Assembly: GCA_030651695.1 (NCBI GenBank) | Contig: JAUSCD010000019.1 | Location: 62,001-126,000 of the forward strand | Origin: Pseudohongiella sp. | Lineage (GTDB): Bacteria > Pseudomonadota > Gammaproteobacteria > Pseudomonadales > Pseudohongiellaceae | Reading direction: 5' to 3' | DNA: 64,000 bases | Shown here: piece by piece, positions 21,773-30,398 of the stretch | Layout: every line of letters begins with the position of its first letter | Position numbering within the stretch: the stretch's first letter is position 1 | The notes under the pieces: generated by a model | Databases searched by the model: none | What the model was told of the DNA's origin: nothing | The model's input: the letters and a program-made list of their open reading frames with translations, nothing else | Program-made: the position numbers and the translations under genes

Positions 21773-23441
21773 GGCCGGGCCGCGAAGCTGAAATGGAAAG
21801 GCTGATGATGATAACAGGAATGATGCCGGCCAGAACGATCATCAGGGCAGAGGCAGCAGCCTCGGTCAAACGCTCCTGATTGGCCAGTTCGTAGGTGCGA
21901 ATTGCCAGCGTATTAAAATTAAACGGGCGCAGAATCAGCGTGGCCGGCAGCTCTTTGAGCACATCAACAAAAACCAACAGTGCCGCTGTTAACAAACTGC
22001 CGCGCAACATCGGAATATGTATCCGGCGCAGAATCTGCCATGGACCCAGGCCCATAGAGCGCCCGGCGTCATCCATACTGGGTTTGATTTTCCCCAGACC
22101 TGCATCAACAGTATTCATGGCCACCGGCAAAAAGCGCACGATATAAGCAAATACCACAGCAATCAGCGTGCCGCTGAGTAACAATCCCGTTGCGATTCCA
22201 AATTGATCCCGCATCCAGCTGTCAAAGGTATTGTCCAGCCAGGCAAACGGAATCAACACACCGACGGCGATCACCGTGCCCGGCACTGCATATCCCAGCC
22301 CCAGCACACGCACTGACGTTCGCATCGGCATGCCGGGTTGCAGACGTTTGGCATAACTGATACACATACCTAACACCAGAGCAATCAGTGCCGCAGTAAA
22401 CGCAAGCCGCAAGCTGTTAAACACCAACGTCCCAAAGACACTGAAATCAACCAGGTGACGGGTATCCCAAGCCCACCATGCCAACTGTAAAAATGGCACC
22501 AGAAAACCAAAGACAACCGGCGCCATACAAAACAGCATGGCAGCAATTTTGCGCCCGCCTTTTAATTCAATCTGGGGAAGCCGCGAGTATCGTGTGCTGG
22601 TGTGGTGATAGCGGGCACGGTTACGCGACCACTGTTCTGCAAGCACCAGAGCAAGAATAAACAACATCAGCACAGCAGATAGTTGAGCGGCAGCGGCAGC
22701 ACTGCCCATTCCAAACCAGGTGCGGAAAATTCCTGTAGTGAATGTGGAAAGACCAAAATACTGCACAGTTCCGTAGTCAGCCAGGGTTTCCATCAGGACC
22801 AATGCAAGACCGGCAATAATTGCGGGGCGCGCCAGCGGCACGGCAACACGACTGAATGCACGCCACGGACTTGCACCCAGGGTCCGGGACACCTCAAGCA
22901 CACAAACCGATTGCTCAAGAAACGCCATGCGCGACAGCAGATATACGTAGGGGTACAACACCAGCGAGAGCATGGTTATCGCGCCACCCATCGAGCGGAT
23001 TTGCGGAAACCAGTAATCGCCAAAACGAAGATCAAACGTGGTGCGTATAAAACCCTGAACCGGGCCTGTCACATCCAGCATACCGGTGTAGGTATAAGCA
23101 ATAATGTAAGCAGGTATGGCTAATGGCAGCACCAGTGCCCACTCCAGCCAGCGGCTCCCGGGGAAGCGCGTCATGGTAACCAGCCACGCCGGTATCACGC
23201 CGAGCAACAACACCATCACACCCACACCCAACATCAGTTGCAGCGACTGTCCGATGTATGTCCACAACAGCGTGTCTACCAGATGCTGCCAGACACCATC
23301 GCTGCTATTGGAAATTGATGCAAAAACCGTAAGGACCGGCACACTTAACAGCAGGCATAAAACAATAATGGCGAGCAGCGGGCCATGTCGGCCTGCGCGC
23401 GCCATTATTGATTGACCATTTAAACGAGCTTGTTCTGTCAA
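21756..23441 (-). CDS. fbpB: Ferric iron ABC transporter, fused permease
   Basis: The 561-residue inner-membrane protein consists of two tandem permease domains, about 12 hydrophobic segments in all, each with an EAA-like loop: SRTLGASPWRAFSRVAVPLA near residue 185 and GRSMGLGPWQILRRIHIPM near 465. This duplicated layout is typical of FbpB. It overlaps fbpC by 17 bp and follows fbpA after 27 bp. Confidence 0.93.
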   Translation of the reverse strand: MTEQARLNGQSIMARAGRHGPLLAIIVLCLLLSVPVLTVFASISNSSDGVWQHLVDTLLWTYIGQSLQLMLGVGVMVLLLGVIPAWLVTMTRFPGSRWLEWALVLPLAIPAYIIAYTYTGMLDVTGPVQGFIRTTFDLRFGDYWFPQIRSMGGAITMLSLVLYPYVYLLSRMAFLEQSVCVLEVSRTLGASPWRAFSRVAVPLARPAIIAGLALVLMETLADYGTVQYFGLSTFTTGIFRTWFGMGSAAAAAQLSAVLMLFILALVLAEQWSRNRARYHHTSTRYSRLPQIELKGGRKIAAMLFCMAPVVFGFLVPFLQLAWWAWDTRHLVDFSVFGTLVFNSLRLAFTAALIALVLGMCISYAKRLQPGMPMRTSVRVLGLGYAVPGTVIAVGVLIPFAWLDNTFDSWMRDQFGIATGLLLSGTLIAVVFAYIVRFLPVAMNTVDAGLGKIKPSMDDAGRSMGLGPWQILRRIHIPMLRGSLLTAALLVFVDVLKELPATLILRPFNFNTLAIRTYELANQERLTEAAASALMIVLAGIIPVIIISLSISASRPGHDKRA

Positions 23442-23468
23442 CGGGTGTCCTTCGTAAACCTGCCTGCT

Positions 23469-24512
23469 TTAACGCCAGCCTGCCCTGTCCATCAGACGGA
23501 CAGCCTCGGCATTATGGATACCGAGTTGTTCAAGCGCAAGCGAGTCGGCCTTGAATTCACCCCATGACTGCAGGGTTTTGCTGACCGGCACGCCCGGGCG
23601 AACCGGATACTCATTGTTGGCTTCGGCATACCAGGTCTGAGCTTCATTGCTGACCAGGAATTCCATCAGTTGCACAGCCTCGGCTTTGTTAGGAGCATTT
23701 CTGCTCAGTGCCGCACCACTGATATTGATGTGGGCGCCACGACCCTCAAGACCTTCGCCCTGCTGGTTGGGCCAGAACACTGCAACTGCGGCAGCCTGTG
23801 CGCGTTGATCAGCGCTGGTGGCATTGATCATGCCCGCCAGATAGTAGGTATTCACAATCGCAAGCTCACACTGCCCAATAGCAACCGCTGCGATCTGATC
23901 ACGGTCACCACCCTGGGGCTGACGCGCAAAGTTTGCGACAAGGCCACGAGCCCATTGTTCAGTCGCTGCAACACCGTGATGGCTGACCATCGCGGAAGAC
24001 AGGGACTGGTTATAAATATTAGAGGATGAACGCACGCATATCTTGCCCTTCCATTTCGGATCTGCAAGATCTTCGTAAGTAGACAACTGCGCAGGATTCA
24101 CACGGGCGCGATCATAAACTACAACACGTGCCCGCAGTGACACGCCAAACCAGTGGCCCTCGGAATCACGGTACTGCGCAGGAATCTGGCTTTCCAGAAC
24201 ATCAGACTGAACTGGCTGCAGCAAACCCATCTCCTGGGCACGCAGCAATCGGCCGACATCGACAGTCAGCAGCAGATCAGCAGGAGAGTTGATACCTTCG
24301 AGCTCCATACGTGTGGTGAGCTCATCAGCACCGGCAGTAATCAGATTGACCTTGATACCGGTTTGAGCGGAAAACTGATCAAGAACAGGCTTGATCAGAT
24401 TCTCTTCACGCGCAGAGTAGACATTGACTTCCGCCGCCAGGGCAGAAAAAGAAACAGCCGAACCGGCTGTCAAAGCAGTGACTGCAAACATAGCCAAGAA
24501 CAATTTTTTCAT
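23469..24512 (-). CDS. fbpA: Ferric iron ABC transporter, periplasmic binding protein
   Basis: Captures Fe(III) in the periplasm. The 347-residue protein has a signal peptide to about residue 26 (SALAA before EVNVYSAREENL). The mature N-terminus NVYSAREENLIKPVLDQF and the adjacent tyrosines in IVNTYYLAGM, which coordinate iron in FbpA/FutA-type proteins, support the assignment. It is the first gene of fbpABC, behind a Fur-like box. Confidence 0.94.
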   Translation of the reverse strand: MKKLFLAMFAVTALTAGSAVSFSALAAEVNVYSAREENLIKPVLDQFSAQTGIKVNLITAGADELTTRMELEGINSPADLLLTVDVGRLLRAQEMGLLQPVQSDVLESQIPAQYRDSEGHWFGVSLRARVVVYDRARVNPAQLSTYEDLADPKWKGKICVRSSSNIYNQSLSSAMVSHHGVAATEQWARGLVANFARQPQGGDRDQIAAVAIGQCELAIVNTYYLAGMINATSADQRAQAAAVAVFWPNQQGEGLEGRGAHINISGAALSRNAPNKAEAVQLMEFLVSNEAQTWYAEANNEYPVRPGVPVSKTLQSWGEFKADSLALEQLGIHNAEAVRLMDRAGWR

Positions 24513-24550
24513 ACCATACTCCGGTTCAGACAGATTCTGAAAACGGGGTA

Positions 24551-24579
24551 ATGATAATTGCTCTCATTTAGGTTTGCAA
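24551..24579 (-). promoter_or_regulatory. fbpA promoter overlapped by a Fur-like box
   Basis: On the minus strand, TTGCAA (24574-24579) and TATCAT (24551-24556) are separated by exactly 17 bp. The spacer and -10 contain TGAGAGCAATTATCA (24552-24566), which fits the Fur 7-1-7 inverted repeat at 11 of 14 positions, with a perfect ATTATCA half. Fur-Fe(II) bound here would block the promoter, which fits an iron-import operon 40 bp downstream. Confidence 0.75.
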
Positions 24580-24600
24580 TCTGTATTTCGTCTGCGCTGC

Positions 24601-25635
24601 TTATTGTCCTGCCATATCAGCCTCTGCCCGCCGCTCACCCGCCAAGATACCAGGCAAGCCATAATTACCCTCGTGGCAGGCATATTCGTAAATTCGGGAA
24701 TCACTGCTGTTGAAGCTCATCTCACCGCGCCAGATTTCACTGTAGTAGACAGGGTCATTCACCTCAAATTCATAAAATATCTGATTGTCGGAGTATCGGG
24801 TGAAACGCTCTGTGACCTTACCTTGACCGGATAAAGGTATCTGGCCTCCGCCTGCCTGTTGTGGATGCAAGCTCACTGTTTCCACAACAAGTGTGTCGCC
24901 CTCCCATCGACCAACTGAGTCGCCCAGCCACTGCTGCAATTCCGGCCGGCGATGTTTGCCATGAAAAGGGATAATGCGTGCGTCCTGATTCATCTCAACC
25001 ATGATCATCAGGTAGTCTTCGGTTTGCACAAACTGGTAATTGTTGTTGTACAGAACATTCAGCATTGGCGGGCCACCGGTACCGCCGAAGCCTATCAGAC
25101 AGCGCTCTCCCAGAGCGCGACCCTCCGGCCCGTCATTGCTGCTGAATTTTTCACGATATTGCTGCCGCAGAGCCTGCCCCTGCTCAGAATAGGGTATTCG
25201 GCCATTTTCAGGATAAACCACCCAGGACGTTCGGTATTCACCTCTCACCAGTCCAAACGTTGTGCCCGGATCTATCCAGAAAGCGTTATATCCGCGCCCC
25301 ATGCCCAGATCAGAACCATCCAGAAGCTCGCCCTGCTGTAAATTATCGTCGGTGGCCAGTCGGACATTCTGGGGATGAGCTGCCGTTACGCTTGCCAGCT
25401 CCTCTGGCGGAATTACCAGCGAGCTGTAGCGTGGCGAGCGCTGAAGATCGGTGATCGACGCATTGCTCCAGTTGCCCTGAAAATCCGGCCGGCCCTGCGG
25501 TGTGCGGGGAGGCTCGTAGGTACTGGTCTGGGCAGAAACCTGAGATACCAAACCGGCACATGTCGCCAGCAGCGCATATCTGATTAGCAGGTTTGCCCGC
25601 GCTGGTGTGCAGCGCAATGCAGATTCTGAAGTCAT
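24601..25635 (-). CDS. Exported TPxGxPD-type protein, paralogue of the 28188-29114 gene
   Basis: A 344-residue protein with a signal peptide (LIRYALLATCAGLVSQVSAQ, residues about 17-36). The mature part begins RTPQGRPDFQGNWSNASITD and has GDSVGRWEGDTLVVET near 240 and KVTERFTRYSDNQIFYEF near 275. It shares these blocks with the second protein at 28188-29114. The family is widespread in environmental bacteria and of unknown function as far as I know. It lies downstream of the fbp start region, transcribed in the same direction, with no clear coupling. Confidence 0.75.
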   Translation of the reverse strand: MTSESALRCTPARANLLIRYALLATCAGLVSQVSAQTSTYEPPRTPQGRPDFQGNWSNASITDLQRSPRYSSLVIPPEELASVTAAHPQNVRLATDDNLQQGELLDGSDLGMGRGYNAFWIDPGTTFGLVRGEYRTSWVVYPENGRIPYSEQGQALRQQYREKFSSNDGPEGRALGERCLIGFGGTGGPPMLNVLYNNNYQFVQTEDYLMIMVEMNQDARIIPFHGKHRRPELQQWLGDSVGRWEGDTLVVETVSLHPQQAGGGQIPLSGQGKVTERFTRYSDNQIFYEFEVNDPVYYSEIWRGEMSFNSSDSRIYEYACHEGNYGLPGILAGERRAEADMAGQ

Positions 25636-25867
25636 GATCCTGTTTCCTCTTTTGCAGTTCTGTTTTTATTCTGATTTTTGTTTTGTTTTTTTGATGAACC
25701 TGTGTGAACGCTAAACCAGGACGCGTGCAGAATCAAGTCACGAGCCATCGTTCTGGAAAAGCGACAAAGCGTCGCAGTTACAGGCACGAACGGCGGTTGA
25801 TGGCTCCCTGCTCATACGCGTATCATGCTGCTCGGCATCACGCTTAATCCAGACGGGAATACTGATC

Positions 25868-26383
25868 ATGCAATTGACCTCAAAAACGCTGCGAAACATC
25901 TTCTTTGCAACTGCTGCGTCCTTTGTGGTCATGGCCTGTTCGCAGGAATCCGATACCGGCGCATCCTCAACATCATCAGGTTCTGCTGCTTCCTACAACC
26001 TGACTCTGGATATGACCGAGTTTATGGCACATGTCGTTGAACCGATTGCTGACACCCTTTGGAAATCCGCTGGCTGGATCCTTGACGAGAATGAAGGTTA
26101 TTACGAACTCTACCCGACCGACGATGCCGGCTGGGAGAACGTACATAATCACGGCGCCATGATCGTTGAAGCTGGCAATCTGATGATGCTTCCCGGCCGT
26201 GCCGTGGATGGTGCCTGGATGACCTATTCCGAAGCGATCAGCACGGTAGGCGGGAGAATAATGACCGCCGCTGACGCGCAGAATAAGGAAGACCTGTTTC
26301 AGGCCGGGGCGCAACTCTACAGCGTGTGCTCAGCTTGCCATCAGGCATATAACCCGGAAATCATGTCACGATTCCAGCCCTAG
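25868..26383 (+). CDS. Small c-type cytochrome lipoprotein
   Basis: A 171-residue protein with a lipoprotein signal peptide (FVVMAC, Cys at about residue 24) and one C-terminal haem motif, CSACH near residue 155. The body aligns with the protein at 26977-27405: shared VVxPxxD, PxxDxxW, a Glu-x-Ala/Gly-Asn-Leu block, PG and KDLF before the haem site. A C-terminal haem after a helical body suggests a cytochrome c'/c556-like fold. A membrane-tethered periplasmic electron carrier is inferred. Confidence 0.75.
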   Translation: MQLTSKTLRNIFFATAASFVVMACSQESDTGASSTSSGSAASYNLTLDMTEFMAHVVEPIADTLWKSAGWILDENEGYYELYPTDDAGWENVHNHGAMIVEAGNLMMLPGRAVDGAWMTYSEAISTVGGRIMTAADAQNKEDLFQAGAQLYSVCSACHQAYNPEIMSRFQP

Positions 26384-26473
26384 CGCGCGGTGCCACAAAT
26401 ACTTCTTCCCAAACCATAAAGCGCCTGACAATACATTCGGTAGTCAGATTACACTGCCGGATCGGGTACAACC

Positions 26474-26974
26474 ATGACTGATAACACGTCATCTGAAAAT
26501 ACACGTACTGTCGCAGTCGCTGTCAGCCTGGTATCTGCAGCGGGACTTGGGCTGCTTCTTTGGTTTGTGTTACCGCCTGAACCTGAATCCGGGCCGTTCA
26601 CGCCTCAGTACGAGTATCATAAAACAGATGAGCTTGAATTTATTCTTGAGCCCTTCCAATCGCTGGAATACAAGTATTTGATGGATCGTGGCAGCACTAT
26701 GGTGTTCAGCTGGCGTGCCGATGGTGACCTGTACTTCGACATGCATGCCGAGAACACCACTGTCAGGGACCAGGAGGAAAGCTACGCACAAGGTATGGGC
26801 AGCCAACAAATGGGCGCTTACAAGGCTGCCTTTAATGGTATGCATGGCTGGTTCTGGGAAAACCGGGGTTTTGAGGAAATCACCTTGCGGCTAAAAACCT
26901 CAGGTTTCTATGTCAACGCAACAGAATACCGGGGTGGCGGCAGCAGCGACCGCTCAGCCTCATCTGTCTTCTGA
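26474..26974 (+). CDS. Membrane-anchored periplasmic protein
   Basis: A 166-residue protein with one N-terminal membrane segment (VAVAVSLVSAAGLGLLLWFV, residues 12-31) and a periplasmic beta-rich domain containing LEYKYLMDRGSTMVFSW, FDMHAEN and FNGMHGWFWENR. This pattern resembles proteins often annotated as transmembrane anchor protein in marine gammaproteobacteria; function unknown. It lies 90 bp after the first cytochrome gene in the same direction and converges with the second cytochrome gene, 2 bp away. Confidence 0.65.
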   Translation: MTDNTSSENTRTVAVAVSLVSAAGLGLLLWFVLPPEPESGPFTPQYEYHKTDELEFILEPFQSLEYKYLMDRGSTMVFSWRADGDLYFDMHAENTTVRDQEESYAQGMGSQQMGAYKAAFNGMHGWFWENRGFEEITLRLKTSGFYVNATEYRGGGSSDRSASSVF

Positions 26975-26976
26975 AC

Positions 26977-27405
26977 TTAGCGCGTGGCGTTGTGGCAGCT
27001 TTCGCAGGACTCATACAAAGCGCCGTTCAGATCTTCCAGAGCAAACAGATCTTTGTTTTTGGATGCCGCGTAAGCTGCGACCGCAGCATCGCGCATTAAC
27101 AAACTGTCTGTGGTCCACTGCTCCTGTTCGCGCACATAGCCAGGAATCAGCAACAGATTTGCCGATTCGGCCAGCATCAATGTCTGGTTTTCCAGGCGCC
27201 GCCAGTCTTCATCGGTTGCCGGAGGAGTGCGGGATACATAGAACACCGCATCTGAAGTGGGCTGCACCACCCTTGTCATCAGCTCTGACATTGATGTGGT
27301 TGCCTGCAACGCAGCAGAGTCTGCCGCCGATACAACCCACAGACTGCTGGCTACCCCAAGCACCAGGACCAAGGTAGTACACACCGAAACAGTTGTCTTT
27401 TTCAT
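26977..27405 (-). CDS. Small periplasmic c-type cytochrome, paralogue of the 25868-26383 gene
   Basis: A 142-residue protein with a signal peptide (residues 1-28, ending SAADS) and a C-terminal haem-binding CESCH at about 135-139. It aligns with the cytochrome at 25868-26383 through MTRVVQPTSDAV, the DEDW block, LAESANLLLIPG and KDLF. Unlike its paralogue it has no lipobox Cys, so it is probably soluble. Transcribed separately from the DUF6152-like gene, whose terminator lies just upstream. Confidence 0.75.
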   Translation of the reverse strand: MKKTTVSVCTTLVLVLGVASSLWVVSAADSAALQATTSMSELMTRVVQPTSDAVFYVSRTPPATDEDWRRLENQTLMLAESANLLLIPGYVREQEQWTTDSLLMRDAAVAAYAASKNKDLFALEDLNGALYESCESCHNATR

Positions 27406-27460
27406 GCTTTCTGCCCTATTCCAATCAATCGAAACTTCTTCATATAAAAATTAGCACATA

Positions 27461-27501
27461 AAAAAAGCGCCTGATTGAGCGATATCAATCAGGCGCTTTT
27501 T
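27461..27501 (-). terminator. Bidirectional terminator after the DUF6152-like gene
   Basis: Arms 27461-27477 and 27486-27501 form a near-perfect A-rich/GCGCCTGATTG stem with an 8-9-base loop. A runs on one side and T runs on the other allow termination on both strands. It lies 47 bp after the stop of the minus-strand gene at 27548. Confidence 0.9.
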
Positions 27502-27547
27502 ATAGTTCATTCAGCAGATCAGCCCAAAGCCTGGACCGGATCTATCC

Positions 27548-27997
27548 TTAATCAGTTCCCGGATCCGCACCGTCTTCCGGCGCACCGATACCTGAGGAGC
27601 CCATAAACAGCTTACGACCATCAGGGAAAGTGATGTCACGGCCGTTTGCGCGGCAAGCCGGAGTACACAGACGATCTTTTGACTGATAACCGGTTACAAC
27701 AATTTCTGTGCCAAGAACCAGTGAGCCACGGTTGATGCCGCGACGCAGCAGAGTGTTTGGAGTACCACCCTCCGCCATCCACGCTTGCTCGGTACCATCT
27801 TCGTTGGTATGACGCAGGTGAATCCAGGAGTGCGGGTTGATCCACTCAACGCGAGTGATCGGGCCGCGCAGTGCAACAGGCAGATTGGCATCAAATTCAG
27901 CAGAGAACGCGTGGTGCGCGGTTGCTGGTGATTGCATGCCAATGGCAGCTATGCCACCTACTACTGCAACAGCAGCTACAAGCAATTTCATTTTCAT
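27548..27997 (-). CDS. DUF6152-like exported protein
   Basis: A 149-residue periplasmic protein with a signal peptide to about residue 27 (cleavage near ATAHH). The mature N-terminus HHAFSAEFD, followed by RVEWINPHSWIHLR and a Cys pair CTPAC, fits the DUF6152 family. In environmental genomes such genes, as I recall, often accompany TPDGKPD-type exported proteins, and here one lies immediately upstream at 28188-29114. Function unknown. Confidence 0.75.
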   Translation of the reverse strand: MKMKLLVAAVAVVGGIAAIGMQSPATAHHAFSAEFDANLPVALRGPITRVEWINPHSWIHLRHTNEDGTEQAWMAEGGTPNTLLRRGINRGSLVLGTEIVVTGYQSKDRLCTPACRANGRDITFPDGRKLFMGSSGIGAPEDGADPGTD

Positions 27998-28141
27998 ACA
28001 AGTTTCCCCTATTCATTAAGCTGAGCTGAGAACAATGTTACATCAGGTCGCTAGCCGCATCCATCAGGATTTGGTCTGCCTGGCGACTGTTACCGGTATC
28101 TTGTCTCATTATCCGGTATCAGCATTAACATTAACTTAACG

Positions 28142-28167
28142 GATCCCGTTGCCCGGGCAGCGGGATC
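28142..28167 (-). terminator. GC-rich palindrome after the 28188 gene, possible terminator
   Basis: A 26-bp near-perfect palindrome centred on CCCGGG lies 20 bp after the stop of the minus-strand gene at 28188. The following minus-strand sequence is T-rich but not a proper run, so termination is possible rather than sure. Confidence 0.5.
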
Positions 28168-28187
28168 ACCCATTATCAGAGCGTCCG

Positions 28188-29114
28188 TCAGAACGGCATT
28201 GTCATGCCTTCAATCGGACGACCTTTACGGAAGCGGCCGAACAACAACTCTTCCACAAATTCCACACACTTGAATTGAGGCAGCTCAAAGTCTTGCTCAA
28301 GCCGGCGATACAGCGGCATGCTGATGGTCCAGGGCTCAGTATAAAGCTGCGGATCAGTGATGGTGGCGGTGTACTCAATGGTGTTTTTATCAATCATTGT
28401 GTAGCGCTCGGTCACTGTCGATTCCCAGGAACGGTAGTTGCCGGCACGGTCGTACCAGGTCTGATCTATCAGGCCGGTGACGTCTACTACGAAGGTATCA
28501 CCGTCCCAACGGCCGTATGATTGGCCCATCCATGAATCAATGGGTGCTTCGCCCGGATCTTCAAGATAAACATTGCGCACTGCCCCGGCAAAGGAATAGG
28601 CAATAAAAAATGCGCTATTGCTCTGGAATATCTGGAACGGATGCGGCAGGTAAGTCGCGCGTGGAACACCCGGCATAAAACACTTGATCTCAGGATCGCG
28701 TTCCAGCCAGGATTCACGGTTTGCGTCGCGTTGTGCCAACGCTTCAGGCTTATACGGGATGTAGCCGTTGTTGGTGGTGATAACACCCTGACTTGCAGGC
28801 ACGGCACCTACAGCGCCAAAGGCCACCACTTCCGGTGCAGGAACTGGCACAAAATCACCCGGGACCATGGCGAATGCTGACTTGGGCGCTGCCGGTTCGA
28901 GGTTATTGTTGGCGGTAGAGAGAACCTGCCAGATACCGTTAAGATCCGGTTTCCCGTCAGGTGTACGCGGGATCGCGCCAGTTGAGGCGCTTTGTGCCTG
29001 AGCAGATGGAGCACCATTGGTGCTTGCAGGTTGATTGTTGCTGGGTGAGCAGGCCATGACGCCAAAAGCCATCATCGCAGTTATTAGTTGTAATTTTCTG
29101 AACCCGTTTAACAT
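28188..29114 (-). CDS. TPDGKPD-type lipoprotein
   Basis: A 308-residue lipoprotein. I start at the ATG at 29112-29114, preceded by GGAGG at 29126-29130; this places a lipobox (FGVMAC) at residue 21, whereas the longer ORF to 29156 buries it. Mature blocks are RTPDGKPDLNGIWQVL, IPYKPEAL, GQSYGRWDGDTFVVDV and VTERYTMIDKNTIEY. They correspond to blocks in the 24601-25635 protein. Probably anchored in an outer or inner membrane; function unknown. It heads a likely unit with the DUF6152-like gene. Confidence 0.75.
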   Translation of the reverse strand: MLNGFRKLQLITAMMAFGVMACSPSNNQPASTNGAPSAQAQSASTGAIPRTPDGKPDLNGIWQVLSTANNNLEPAAPKSAFAMVPGDFVPVPAPEVVAFGAVGAVPASQGVITTNNGYIPYKPEALAQRDANRESWLERDPEIKCFMPGVPRATYLPHPFQIFQSNSAFFIAYSFAGAVRNVYLEDPGEAPIDSWMGQSYGRWDGDTFVVDVTGLIDQTWYDRAGNYRSWESTVTERYTMIDKNTIEYTATITDPQLYTEPWTISMPLYRRLEQDFELPQFKCVEFVEELLFGRFRKGRPIEGMTMPF

Positions 29115-29238
29115 ATTATTATTAACCTCCCCTCTATGGTCACGCGATATAAACACTTCGTTTTTTAAGTGTCAAGCCCAAAGAGGCAGGGCCCCGGCAC
29201 TGTTGTTTCCGCACCGGAGCCCTGTTTGCGGAGGGTTA

Positions 29239-29592
29239 TTACTTGCGTGTACCCACAAATGTTCCCTGTCCCATATCGCCCAGGTTCAGAGTGCCCTTCA
29301 ATGTGCCGTCCGCCTGCAGTTCGCCGGCGTATTTAATCGCGCCCATTTGACTGCTCAGCGTGAATTCAAAGGCCGTGCCTTCCGCCTTGCCAGTAAAGTT
29401 TGTGTTGCCCAACTGTCCTGAATAAGTGCCTGTGATGGCTCCGTCAGCCGCCTGCTGCATGGTCACCTCAGCATTGCCCGTGCCGGCTCCGGGGATATCT
29501 ACCGCAAAACCCCAGTTCCCACTTACATCTGCAAAGGCAGTGTTGATTGTCAGTGCCGCGCCCGCTGCCAACATCATAAATTTACGAATCAT
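29239..29592 (-). CDS. Small exported beta-rich protein
   Basis: A 117-residue product starting at the ATG at 29590-29592 with GGAG upstream; an in-frame extension to 29694 lacks a site. Residues 1-22 are a signal peptide (MLAAGAALTINTAFA). The mature chain has the repeating pattern DGAITGTYSGQLG, FTGKAEG, YAGELQADGTLKGTLNLG, suggesting a small beta-barrel or sandwich. No family name can be given. Confidence 0.65.
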   Translation of the reverse strand: MIRKFMMLAAGAALTINTAFADVSGNWGFAVDIPGAGTGNAEVTMQQAADGAITGTYSGQLGNTNFTGKAEGTAFEFTLSSQMGAIKYAGELQADGTLKGTLNLGDMGQGTFVGTRK

Positions 29593-29720
29593 TGTGTAAT
29601 CTCCGTCACCGTGGTGAGCTACATTAAAAGTGGGCATAAAGGTAACAGAACTGCAGTCAACTTGATTGCGTCCGCTTGATGCTTCAGCGCACAAATCAGG
29701 CAGATTGTCGCACGTGAGTG

Positions 29721-30392
29721 TTATAGCGGAGGGTCTACCCGGTCAGCTTTGGTTCCGTTTACGCGGAACCATCCTGCAATGCTGTAGCGATCACGATTTG
29801 CAGCCGCGACTTCGTGAGGCACCTGGTCACTCAGAAAGATGGCCAACGTCCCGTACAGAGGCTGAATGCGTTGGACAGGCTCTGCACCATGCTCGTCGTA
29901 GATCACCAGCTCGCCACCGTCAGCCGATTGCCAACCAGGATTGAGATAGGCCACCAGCGACAGCACACGCCGGGCTCCGCGTTCAGTCGGACTTGGACGA
30001 AAAGCATCCAGATGTTTTTTATAGAATGCGCCCGGCGCGTAGTGCGCAAAATGAGACTCAAATGAAAACAGCCCCATAAAAAGCCTGCGATTTATATAGG
30101 TTTGCAGTCTTGAACAGAATGCCAGCCATTCCTTTTCAGCGTCATTTGCGCCTTCAATCCAGCAGATCTGATCGCGGCGGACAAAACTGTTGAGAGTATG
30201 GTCATGACTGCGGCCAACTCCTGCAGCAGCAAAGTCATCCGGCGTCATCATGCGCACCTGTGCAAACAACGCCTCGGCAAGAGCCGGCGGTAAAGCATCA
30301 GGCACCACGACCCAGGACTGCTCCGATAAAGTCTCAGTGATGCGTGCAAAACAGAACTCTTCAAACCCAACAGACTGCTCTGCGAGACTCAA
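29721..30392 (-). CDS. 2-oxoglutarate/Fe(II)-dependent oxygenase
   Basis: A 223-residue PKHD/prolyl-4-hydroxylase-type dioxygenase. The iron triad is visible as His127-Leu-Asp129 (YKKHLDAF) and His193 (QVPHEV), and Arg202 (RDRYSIAGWF) should bind 2-oxoglutarate. The jelly-roll strands RVLSLVAYLNPGW and GGELVIYDE lie between. Substrate unknown; small-protein or ribosomal-protein hydroxylation is a possibility by analogy. It follows the membrane-protein gene by 6 bp and is probably cotranscribed. Confidence 0.85.
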   Translation of the reverse strand: MSLAEQSVGFEEFCFARITETLSEQSWVVVPDALPPALAEALFAQVRMMTPDDFAAAGVGRSHDHTLNSFVRRDQICWIEGANDAEKEWLAFCSRLQTYINRRLFMGLFSFESHFAHYAPGAFYKKHLDAFRPSPTERGARRVLSLVAYLNPGWQSADGGELVIYDEHGAEPVQRIQPLYGTLAIFLSDQVPHEVAAANRDRYSIAGWFRVNGTKADRVDPPL

Positions 30393-30398
30393 CTGCGT

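Noticed and set aside
29197-29238. Terminator after the 29239 gene
   Set aside because: The GGGCTCCGGTGC/GTGCCGGGGCCC arms pair only with several G-U pairs and no T run follows, so it was not listed.
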